A DNA stretch of 64,000 bases from Methanobacterium_D sp040373355. GTDB taxonomy: Archaea > Methanobacteriota > Methanobacteria > Methanobacteriales > Methanobacteriaceae. A program made the translations under genes and the position numbers. Each line of letters opens with the position of its first letter. The stretch's first letter is position 1. The DNA is taken from contig NZ_CP166866.1 in assembly GCF_047495555.1 (NCBI RefSeq), positions 2,020,001 through 2,084,000 of the forward strand, read 5' to 3'. Under the pieces are notes generated by a model, which searched no databases, was not told the DNA's origin, and saw only the letters and a program-made list of their open reading frames with translations. Of this stretch, positions 44,573-52,046 are shown in pieces.

Positions 44573-44959
44573 ATGTCCACTTTACCAAATATTGAAAGAT
44601 TATTCTTAGAATATATAGAAGATATGGGTGAAAGTCCTGGAGGTTTTATCAGCATTTTAAAGCCCGAACATTTGGAAAACGGGGACCCCAAAACGCTTGG
44701 AAAACAAATACAAAGTGCTGCTGATTATTTAGATTATTTTATTAATCATATGGATTTCGAGCCATGGGAACTTGAAAAAGGTAAAATCGGCTCAAGATTA
44801 AAAAATGCTGTACAAATCTACCGTCAAATGGGGGTAGAAATTGAAATGAAAACAGAACAAGAGCCAAAAGACTACCATTTATATGTAATAGCTCTACTTA
44901 TGGATATAATTTCCAGCTTATTAAATCATGTTGAAATGCAAAGCAAAAGCAACGACTAA
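44573..44959 (+). CDS. Hypothetical protein (128 aa)
   Basis: A 128-residue, mostly helical soluble protein (PNIERLFLEYIEDMGESPGG at the start; LYVIALLMDIISSLLNHVEM near the end). No recognised domain. No strong ribosome site precedes the ATG, but TTAATATATTATATAATG shows a TATA-like sequence close to it. It stands alone after the structured element at 44415. Confidence 0.6.
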   Translation: MSTLPNIERLFLEYIEDMGESPGGFISILKPEHLENGDPKTLGKQIQSAADYLDYFINHMDFEPWELEKGKIGSRLKNAVQIYRQMGVEIEMKTEQEPKDYHLYVIALLMDIISSLLNHVEMQSKSND

Positions 44960-45109
44960 AAATTCATTGAAATCTTTATTAAATTTATAAGTCATAAACA
45001 TGAAAACTGGAAATTTTACAGTATTTTTTTCAATTTTTAAGTATGAATTTTATTTATTATAATTTCTTTAGATACTTAAATTATTTAGAAATAATCTGCG
45101 AAGCGGTAA

Positions 45110-45157
45110 TTTGCAGTCCTTAAACGCAGCCTTCTCCAGAGGTAAGTGCGGGTACGA
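45110..45157. repeat. Repeat R4, copy 2
   Basis: TTTGCAGTCCTTAAACGCAG then CCTTCTCCAGA and GGTAAGTGCG. Matches 36053-36099. The 44960-45365 gap also holds CGGTTTAAACTAACCG (near 45265), an imperfect palindrome, and no gene. Confidence 0.55.
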
Positions 45158-45365
45158 GGGATGGATTTGAATACTCATTCTACTCATCATTATGCCCCTA
45201 ACTAGTTTTAACTTGTTAATTAAATTGCATGATTTAATTGATTAATTGTATTGCTTAAACAAGCGGTTTAAACTAACCGATTAATTATTCCATTATTATT
45301 AATGGCTAAATGAATCAAATTTTAATATAAATTATAATAAGCTAAAAAAAGTAAAAAATAAAGAA

Positions 45366-46145
45366 TTATCTTCTTTCTCTTGTAATTTCCCTAGTTGGCA
45401 GCTTATCCTCAGAAGATATATATTCATAGACAAATGCAGCTAAAACTGCACCCACTATAGGTCCTATTACATATATAGGGAAGTAATTCCACAAATTGTT
45501 TCCAGCTAAGACTATATCTCCAATATAAGGCCCAAAAGTCCTTGCAGGATTAAGTGATGCTCCTGAAATATTACCTACTGTTGTTATTACTGCTGCAACT
45601 GTAAATCCAATTGCAATTCCTGCAAATCCCGGAGAAGCTCTTCTATCAACTGCAGCACCCATTATAACTAACATTAAAATAAAAGTACCTATTATCTCTG
45701 CTAAAATAGCCTGGAGATAGCTAATACCTTCAAAAGGAGCTGTTGCACCAAGACCTCCTACTGTAACTGATATCATTCCAACACTTGCAGCAAAAGCAAA
45801 ACTTGCAAGTGCTGCACCTATCAGCTGTGCAATGATATAAGGCAATACTTCATTTGATGGAAACTTCTTAGTAACCCAAAGACCAATTGTAACTGCAGGA
45901 TTTATATGACAACCTGAAATATGACCTATTGCATAAATTAAAACGGTTACAGTAAGCCCAAACGCCATTCCTATTGCAAGCCAATCTCCTAAACCGCCCA
46001 AAACACCGATTCCTATATTAAATGGGTTTGGAAGTGGAGATCCACCGCTTATAATTAAGGTTATTGCTGCTGCACCGGCTCCAATATAAACTAGAAAAAA
46101 TGTTCCTATTAATTCTGCTAAAGCTCTTTTTTTAAGTGATATCAT
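45366..46145 (-). CDS. aqpM: Aquaporin (AqpM-like)
   Basis: A 259-residue MIP channel with six membrane helices. The two half-helix motifs are GCHINPAVTIG and GASLNPARTFGPY, giving NPA twice. Archaeal AqpM channels pass water, some glycerol and possibly gases such as CO2 or H2S. The ATG is at 46145, right at the end of the DUF2180 gene, so the three genes (DUF2193, DUF2180, aquaporin) are likely one leftward operon. Confidence 0.93.
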   Translation of the reverse strand: MISLKKRALAELIGTFFLVYIGAGAAAITLIISGGSPLPNPFNIGIGVLGGLGDWLAIGMAFGLTVTVLIYAIGHISGCHINPAVTIGLWVTKKFPSNEVLPYIIAQLIGAALASFAFAASVGMISVTVGGLGATAPFEGISYLQAILAEIIGTFILMLVIMGAAVDRRASPGFAGIAIGFTVAAVITTVGNISGASLNPARTFGPYIGDIVLAGNNLWNYFPIYVIGPIVGAVLAAFVYEYISSEDKLPTREITRERR

Positions 46146-46358
46146 TTAATCACCGCTTTGATATGCTTCATAGCACCATTCACATAAAAATCTGGGAAGC
46201 GTTTTTTTATGCTTTCTACTTGGAAACGGAAATTCCCCTTCCCATATTTCAACTTCTTCACGTATCAGATGGTCCTGGCATATACCCATACCACAGACTA
46301 TGCAGATAGCAACAGCATCTGAATCCTTACCTTCAAGAGCACACATATAACATTTCAT
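46146..46358 (-). CDS. DUF2180 family zinc-binding protein
   Basis: A 70-residue Cys-rich protein with CYMC, CIVCGMGICQDH and CEWCYEAY, likely binding zinc through several Cys and His. It belongs to a small methanogen family usually found beside DUF2193 and aquaporin. It lies between those genes here, with almost no gaps. Function unknown. Confidence 0.85.
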   Translation of the reverse strand: MKCYMCALEGKDSDAVAICIVCGMGICQDHLIREEVEIWEGEFPFPSRKHKKTLPRFLCEWCYEAYQSGD

Positions 46359-46380
46359 TCTATCACCCTAAAAAGAGGAA

Positions 46381-47874
46381 TTATACGGCTTCTCTAAAGC
46401 CGCAGTACTCATGTCTTCCAGCACTACCCATTCCGCATGTTTTACATGTTCTTGCAGGAGATGCAGGTGCTCCAGGGTTCATTGCAATAATATTTGTCAT
46501 CATAGTTGCAGTTACTGGTTCGCTTGTAAGCAGACATGGATAATCAGCAAGACGCATAAGTGCTGAAAATCTAACTGAAATAGCACATCCAGGATAAGTA
46601 TAACGTTGTGGATTCATTAAAACCTCATTTTCATGTATTGGCTTTAAATCTACTAAAAATCCACCTACTTCTGGAATTATAACTCCATTACCTTTTCCCT
46701 GTATTCTGCGTGCTTTATCTACATGATTGTATCCTCTTGAAATCATGTCCACAAAATCACAGTTATGTAACTCTGCAGCACCGGATCTTGAAGGATAAAG
46801 AGGAACATAGTTATAGAACCTCTTGGAAAACAAGTCAGCGATCATTCGTGCATTAAAACCATCGAGTTCAAGAATATATTCAACAGCAGATGCGGTTGAA
46901 CCAGTTGCAAGTGATAGTGGCTCATACATATCTTTAAAATTATTCACTGCATTTCTAAGTGTTGATTCTAATACTCCTGTTGTAGCTTCAATTACAGCTA
47001 TTACAACATCGTCTTTACACATATTATATGTTGATTGTGATATGTGATGTGCGATGTCCCCAACACAATATGCTGGAACAGTTTCAATATTTCCATAGTG
47101 TACTCCTTCTTTCATTGCATTTTTAACGGTTCCTCGCATCCGTTCTTTATACTGTTCCATGTATTTTCTAACATCAAATGATTGGTGTCCCATTTGATCC
47201 ATTAATTCAGCTTGGGCTTTTATTGGAGTTGTATAAATCTTTTGGAACATTTCAATTTCCATTTTAACTGCATCTGCAGTTGTAGTTCCCTTTTCAATTT
47301 CATCAGCGAAAACTCCACCTACTCCATATGATGTGTTCATTCCCCAGCTTTTTGCAGCAAGAATAGCCTGTTTATGAAGGGTTGGAATGTCAACTGTCTG
47401 TAGTATCTGGTTAACTATGTTACTTGTACTTCCAGGAACTAATGCAAAGTCAACAACACATGTTGGGCCGTAAAATCCACCATATCTTCTTACTACTTCT
47501 CTTCCAATTAGAGCTTCAGAGTCTGCAATGGCATCAATAAATTTATCTGTACTATTTTTAAATTCTTCATCTTCTTCATAAAGTATTTCTAAAATAGCAG
47601 GTGTCTGGTAATGCTCTACAAATGGATCGTCTTCTGGTCTTACGGTATCTGTTAGACTTTTAAGAATTTCGTAATGTGCGTTTATTGAATCTATATGTAA
47701 TTTAAAAACTGCTTCGCTTTGCCCTTCAATTGCTTTCATTTGATTGGCAACATCTACGTATGCTTTTGTATGTTCTATTTTAAATTCTTGTCCCCTGTAT
47801 TTTTTTACAGTTTCTACATCTGCTTTTTGAGCTGCTATAGCTTCATTTACCATTTTTTCATATAGTTCTGACAT
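46381..47874 (-). CDS. DUF2193 family protein
   Basis: A 497-residue protein of a methanogen-specific family. It has the long helical N-terminal part, GGFYGPTCVVDFALVPGSTS, MNTSYGVGGVFADE, and a C-terminal Cys group (CKTCGMGSAGRHEYCGF). The function is unknown; Cys and His content suggests metal or cofactor binding. The ATG follows AGTGATATTA. It is first in the operon with DUF2180 and aquaporin. A TATA-like sequence (minus strand, near 47955) lies about 80 bp upstream, and a concentric inverted repeat lies at 48022-48064. Confidence 0.88.
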   Translation of the reverse strand: MSELYEKMVNEAIAAQKADVETVKKYRGQEFKIEHTKAYVDVANQMKAIEGQSEAVFKLHIDSINAHYEILKSLTDTVRPEDDPFVEHYQTPAILEILYEEDEEFKNSTDKFIDAIADSEALIGREVVRRYGGFYGPTCVVDFALVPGSTSNIVNQILQTVDIPTLHKQAILAAKSWGMNTSYGVGGVFADEIEKGTTTADAVKMEIEMFQKIYTTPIKAQAELMDQMGHQSFDVRKYMEQYKERMRGTVKNAMKEGVHYGNIETVPAYCVGDIAHHISQSTYNMCKDDVVIAVIEATTGVLESTLRNAVNNFKDMYEPLSLATGSTASAVEYILELDGFNARMIADLFSKRFYNYVPLYPSRSGAAELHNCDFVDMISRGYNHVDKARRIQGKGNGVIIPEVGGFLVDLKPIHENEVLMNPQRYTYPGCAISVRFSALMRLADYPCLLTSEPVTATMMTNIIAMNPGAPASPARTCKTCGMGSAGRHEYCGFREAV

Positions 47875-48021
47875 AATATCACTAATATTTATATTAATTT
47901 AATAATACAAATACTTGTTGTAATTAGGCCATAAATAAAAGGAAAAATCCAAATATATAATTTTTAATTAAAATAGTTAAAAATATAAAATCTCGCCCTT
48001 AGATCGTTCATTTAATGCTTA

Positions 48022-48064
48022 TTACTAATATTAGCGGTTAATATTAACTGAATTATATTAGTAA
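48022..48064. promoter_or_regulatory. Concentric inverted repeats upstream of the DUF2193 operon
   Basis: Outer arms TTACTAATAT (48022-48031) and ATATTAGTAA (48055-48064) are a perfect 10-bp inverted repeat. A 12-bp palindrome GTTAATATTAAC (48037-48048) is centred within half a base of the same point. The element is about 150 bp upstream of DUF2193 and would suit a dimeric or tetrameric regulator. Confidence 0.5.
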
Positions 48065-48150
48065 CCTATATAAGCAAGAATAATCATACCTAAAATTCTC
48101 TTTTCAAAACGTTTTAGAAACCCCCTTTTAAAATGTTTAAAATACCCCCT

Positions 48151-48224
48151 AAGGCAGTTTTTAGCTGCCTTTTAACTTTGTTGTACATCTAATGGCGAAG
48201 TTTACTTCGTCATTTATGATGTAC
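48151..48224. other. Hairpin pair in gene-poor DNA (possible ncRNA or terminator)
   Basis: The first hairpin has arms AAGGCAG and CTGCCTT (48151-48171) followed by TTT. The second is long: GTACATC (48183-48189) and GATGTAC (48218-48224), enclosing ATGGCGAAG and CTTCGTCAT with one mismatch. No gene ends here on either strand, so these are not simple terminators of neighbours. The rest of 48225-48530 has no gene; a short coding-like string ending FNHVQPSAH is seen on the minus strand near 48330. Confidence 0.4.
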
Positions 48225-48530
48225 TCTGAAGTTACCTAAAAAAACTAATTTTACTCCAAAATACAGATAAACAGACTCAAAAATTTATTTTGGCATATTT
48301 CAAGCATTCTAACAAGTCCTTATCAGTGGGCTGAGGGCTGGACGTGGTTAAAGTAAATATATTATGGCTTAAAAAACAATTACAGAGCTTAAATTACAAT
48401 TTATTTTTCATTTTTTTTCTCTTCTTTATTCTACTTTTTAATTATTTTAATTTATAATTACTAGTAGATTTTATTAATTTTTAAAAACAATATTATAATG
48501 TCTTTTATTTATGAAAAAGGGGGAAATTAT

Positions 48531-48989
48531 ATGGTAAAACAACAATTCTCAATAAGTATTAATGCGCCAAAAGAAAAGGTTTGGCATACTATGCTTGACC
48601 TGGATACCTACAAAATCTGGACAGAGCCATTTTCGCCGGGTTCGTCCTATGAAGGAGACTGGACTGAAGGAAGTAAAATACTTTTTGTGTCACCGGATGA
48701 AAACGGTAAGATGTCTGGAATGCTGAGCTATATAAAAGAAAACAGACCTTACGAGTTTATTTCTATTGAAAACAAAGGCATAGTGAAAGAAGGAAAAGAA
48801 ATCACTACTGGTGAAGAGGCAGAAGAATATGCTGGATCACTTGAAAATTACACCTTTAAAGAAATGGACAGTAAAACTGAGGTAATAGTGGATTTATCTG
48901 GGCCTGGAGAAATAGACGAAGAATTAAAACAATATTTTCAAGATTCCTGGCAAAAAGCTCTGCAAAAGTTGAAACAACTTGCCGAATAG
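48531..48989 (+). CDS. SRPBCC domain protein
   Basis: About 152 residues from the ATG at 48531 (AAAAGGGGG upstream); an in-frame ATG at 48498 is less likely. Single helix-grip domain: FSISINAPKEKVWHTMLDL, YKIWTEPFSPGSSYEGDW, then a C-terminal helix (YFQDSWQKALQKLKQLAE). It resembles START/AHSA1-like ligand-binding proteins. It is related in fold to the protein at 38899 but differs in sequence. Confidence 0.85.
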   Translation: MVKQQFSISINAPKEKVWHTMLDLDTYKIWTEPFSPGSSYEGDWTEGSKILFVSPDENGKMSGMLSYIKENRPYEFISIENKGIVKEGKEITTGEEAEEYAGSLENYTFKEMDSKTEVIVDLSGPGEIDEELKQYFQDSWQKALQKLKQLAE

Positions 48990-49082
48990 CTTAGAATAAA
49001 TTATTTTAGCAGTTTAATAAAACTATTTTGTCTTCGCTTACCGCTTAGTTACAAAATGACCATCTCTCATCCAAACTTTAAT

Positions 49083-49362
49083 AAAATACTAATCCAAATA
49101 GTGTATACTTCCAGGGCACTTTGCCGATACCTCAAAGAACTTTAACTATTTTTTCCACCTTAAACTTGAAATCCTACTTTGACCCATTAATCTTAGCAAA
49201 ATCATCCTTAAGCAATACTTTAACCACTTCATCGCGATCAAATGCTAATTATCAGCTGAAGGTACCATGTACTTTTCAATTTTATAACTCCTGTCCCTCA
49301 TTTTTTTCAATGATTTTGACTTCCTGAGGGCATTTTCTGACCATTGATTCTATAATATCCAA
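49083..49362 (-). pseudogene. Decayed gene with seven in-frame stops
   Basis: The minus-strand frame starts at TTG 49362 after an intact GGTGAT and reads DIIESMVRKCPQEVKIIEKN and GQEL, then TAA. The same frame continues through TGA, TGA-TAA, TAG and TGA with protein-like text between them (LAFDRDEVVKVLLKDDFAKI; DFKFKVEKIVKVL; GIGKVPWKYTLFGL). No frameshift is needed. Stops of all three kinds show decay rather than recoding. The family is not recognised. Confidence 0.55.
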
Positions 49363-49492
49363 TTACATCACCGCTACTCTTGTGGTTCTTATTTAATGGT
49401 TTTTGAGTAAGAGCACTTGAAAGGTAATTGATTAGTTGTTAATTTTAACATAAATTTTCAATTAAAAATAAAAAATTTAAAGAAATAAAAAT

Positions 49493-49554
49493 ATTGCATG
49501 AAAGGTTGCAGGTACTAAAATCACCATATTTACAATTATTAGCACCTATGCAAT
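49493..49554 (-). terminator. Terminator-like hairpin after pyrophosphatase
   Basis: ATTGCAT (49493-49499) and ATGCAAT (49548-49554) pair, extended by AGGT/ACCT, with the loop AT-rich. On the minus strand the hairpin follows the ppa stop and is followed by ATTTTTATTTCTTT, a U-rich tail. It likely ends the enolase-pyrophosphatase transcript. Confidence 0.5.
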
Positions 49555-49562
49555 CTTCCACT

Positions 49563-50090
49563 TTAATCAAAATTCTTATTATACAACTTAATTGAATGCT
49601 CTAATGCTCCAAATGCTTCATCTACACCTTCACATCCTAAAACGGCTGTTATTTTACCCTCTAGTGTTTTATATTCCTTGAAAAAGTGCATGATTTCATT
49701 TAAAGTGGCTTCTGGAATATCATCAACGTTTTTAATATGGTTATATCTTGGATCATTTACAGGAACGCTTAATATTTTATCATCACTATCAACTCCATCG
49801 ATCATTCTCATGATTCCAACAGGACGAGCTTCTATTATGCATCCGGGAAATGTTGGTTGATCCATTAAAACTATGATGTCCATTGGATCTCCATCATCCC
49901 ATAAAGTCTGTGGAATAATCCCGTATTCTGCAGGATAATGAAAAGGAGAATAAAGCACTCTATCCAGTGCAAATGCTTCCATATCCTTATCATATTCATA
50001 TTTGTTCCTTGATCCTTTAGGTATCTCTATAACAGCATATACTACTTCTGGAACTGATGGTCCAGGCTTTAAGTCTTTCCAAAGATTCAT
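49563..50090 (-). CDS. ppa: Inorganic pyrophosphatase
   Basis: A 175-residue family I soluble pyrophosphatase. It starts MNLWKDLKPGPSVPEVVYAV and has IEIPKGSRNKYEYDKD, then YPAEYGIIPQTLWDDGDPMD with the metal-binding Asp residues of the family signature, and VPVNDPRYNHI. It removes pyrophosphate and pulls biosynthesis forward. It begins 17 bp after enolase on the same strand, probably one operon. Confidence 0.97.
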   Translation of the reverse strand: MNLWKDLKPGPSVPEVVYAVIEIPKGSRNKYEYDKDMEAFALDRVLYSPFHYPAEYGIIPQTLWDDGDPMDIIVLMDQPTFPGCIIEARPVGIMRMIDGVDSDDKILSVPVNDPRYNHIKNVDDIPEATLNEIMHFFKEYKTLEGKITAVLGCEGVDEAFGALEHSIKLYNKNFD

Positions 50091-50107
50091 GGTCTTACCC
50101 TCATTAA

Positions 50108-51355
50108 TTATTTGTTGATTTTAGCCATTTTCGGCATTGGAATTGATTTTTCTATACGAATTAACTCGTTAAGCTTAGCGATTCTTTCCCCACCTAAAGC
50201 TCCAGTTTTAATTAATGGACATGAAAAAGCAACAGCCAAATGAGCTATAGTTTCATCAGTAGTCTCACCAGACCTATGAGACACTACAGGCACATATCCA
50301 TTACCTTTTGCAAGAGTTACAGTTTCATAAGTATCTGTTAATGTACCAATTTGATTAGGTTTAATAATAATTGAATTTGCAGCACCCATGTTAATTCCTT
50401 CTTGAAGAATCTCAGCATTTGTAACGAAAATGTCATCCCCACATATAAGACACTTATTTCCAGCTTTTTTGGTTAGCTCTGCAAAAGCTTCGAAATCAGC
50501 TTCATGTAATGGATCCTCCATGAAAAACATCTTGTAAGTATCAATAATTCCCTCTATAAAGTCTATCTGTTCACAAGTATCTCTTTCAACTCCTTCCCTT
50601 TCGTAGATATATTTTCCTTTTGATTCATCCCATAAACTGCTTGAAGCTACATCCATAGAAGGCCTAACTTTAACACCAGTCTCATCACTTACTTCTTCAC
50701 AGGCTCTTGCTTGAATTTCAAGCGCATCTTCATTAGTAAGATTAGGTGCCCATCCACCTTCATCACCTTTTCCACCGGTAAAAGTACTGTCCTTTGCTTT
50801 AATTAATTCCCCAATCTTTTTGTGAATATTGGAATTAGCAAAAACTGCTTCAGTTATATTTTTAGCTCCAATAGGCACGACTAAAAATTCTTGTATGTCC
50901 GGAGCGTTTTTACCTGCATGTGCTCCGCCGTTTATCATGTTTCCAAGAGGATATGGAATTTCATTTTTCATTTTTCCTCCTAAAAAGCTGTATAAGGACA
51001 TATCATAAGATGCGGCAGCAGCTTTTGCAGCAGCCATTGAAACAGCAACAGTAATGTTACCTCCAACTGATGAAAGGTTTGAAGTTCCATCAATTTCCCT
51101 TAAAAGAGCATCTATAATACTAATGTCTTCGGCATAAACTCCTTTAAGTTCTTTTAAAATAGATTGTTCTATTTCACCTATTTTGTTAAATATTCCTTTT
51201 GGGAATGCTGTTACTTCACGGATACCTGTACTTGCGCCACTTGGAGCTGCTGCTCTTCCATAACTACTTTCAGTTAAAATTTCTACTTCTACTGTGGGGT
51301 TTCCTCTACTATCTAAAATCTTTTCTATGTTTATGTTTTCAATAATACTACTCAT
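50108..51355 (-). CDS. eno: Enolase
   Basis: A 415-residue glycolysis/gluconeogenesis enzyme that interconverts 2-phosphoglycerate and phosphoenolpyruvate. It has the start IEKILDSRGNPTVEVE, GAAAPSGASTGIRE-like loop (RAAAPSGASTG), MINGGAHAGKNAPDIQEF, DVASSSLW, FMEDPLHE, ICGDDIFVTN and VVSHRSGETTD, which hold the catalytic Lys, Glu, Asp and His. The C-terminus is ordinary. A small ORF upstream overlaps its start by ATGA. Confidence 0.98.
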   Translation of the reverse strand: MSSIIENINIEKILDSRGNPTVEVEILTESSYGRAAAPSGASTGIREVTAFPKGIFNKIGEIEQSILKELKGVYAEDISIIDALLREIDGTSNLSSVGGNITVAVSMAAAKAAAASYDMSLYSFLGGKMKNEIPYPLGNMINGGAHAGKNAPDIQEFLVVPIGAKNITEAVFANSNIHKKIGELIKAKDSTFTGGKGDEGGWAPNLTNEDALEIQARACEEVSDETGVKVRPSMDVASSSLWDESKGKYIYEREGVERDTCEQIDFIEGIIDTYKMFFMEDPLHEADFEAFAELTKKAGNKCLICGDDIFVTNAEILQEGINMGAANSIIIKPNQIGTLTDTYETVTLAKGNGYVPVVSHRSGETTDETIAHLAVAFSCPLIKTGALGGERIAKLNELIRIEKSIPMPKMAKINK

Positions 51356-51498
51356 ATAATCACTTCTATTGATTTAAGTTTGTAAAAGGAGGATTTAGAG
51401 CGTATTAGACTTAAAATAGGATTTATATCTTTTAATTTTAAAGAAAATTGTTTAGAGATAATTATGTCCATAAATAATTCTATTTGATTTGAATACAT
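51352..51498 (-). CDS. Small ORF coupled to enolase (48 aa)
   Basis: 48 residues: MYSNQIELFMDIIISKQFSL, then KLKDINPILSLIRSKS and FYKLKSIEVII. The ATG at 51498 has a strong ribosome binding site (AAAGGAGGT) four bases upstream, and the TGA overlaps the enolase ATG (ATGA). The sequence is basic and partly hydrophobic with no known domain. The good ribosome site and tight overlap suggest that it is translated and may couple or control enolase translation. Confidence 0.5.
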   Translation of the reverse strand: MYSNQIELFMDIIISKQFSLKLKDINPILSLIRSKSSFYKLKSIEVII

Positions 51499-52046
51499 TG
51501 CTGACCTCCTTTAAATTATAAAGTAGGAGTCATCAGCTTAGAAAAAGCAGTTAAAGGTGAACTCCATCACCATTCTATAATCATTCTATCTATCATTAAA
51601 TAAATATTCTACTTTTTTAAGTATGATAATTTTTCAAGTAATGGATTAAACGCGAAACTTGACTTAAAACAAACAACTCACTAACCAAAACAAAACAAAT
51701 TAACACCCAAGCAAGACCCTTTAAATTCCTGCCTAGCAGATCCTCGTATTATTATTCATTTACCTCACAGTTCTTAATTATGTTGTCCTGTGCAGTTTTT
51801 TGAAGAGGTCATTAATTTGAATTTTTAGTTTTGATGGGTCTTCTTCTTTGCTACCCTAAAATTAACATTTACTTCTTTAAATTAAATTATAATTTCTTAA
51901 AATACTTATATCTGGGAAAATTAATAATTTTAAATTAATTATTAGAGAGTACTAAATAGCAAAATACAATAGTAAAAAATAGCAAATAATAATCTATCAT
52001 ATTTATTTCTTATTATCAGTCATTCACAACAGGGGATAATTTATTT
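51499..52046. other. Intergenic region between enolase unit and PAS kinase
   Basis: About 548 bp. The minus strand near 51783-51857 shows a short coding-like string (SKEEDPSKLKIQINDLFKKL, then HRTT and a stop) without a start, perhaps a remnant. Nothing else is recognised. Confidence 0.3.

Noticed and set aside
48300..48360. Minus-strand string FNHVQPSAH followed by a stop, perhaps a transposase end
   Set aside because: Nine residues after an in-frame stop are not enough to support a mobile element.
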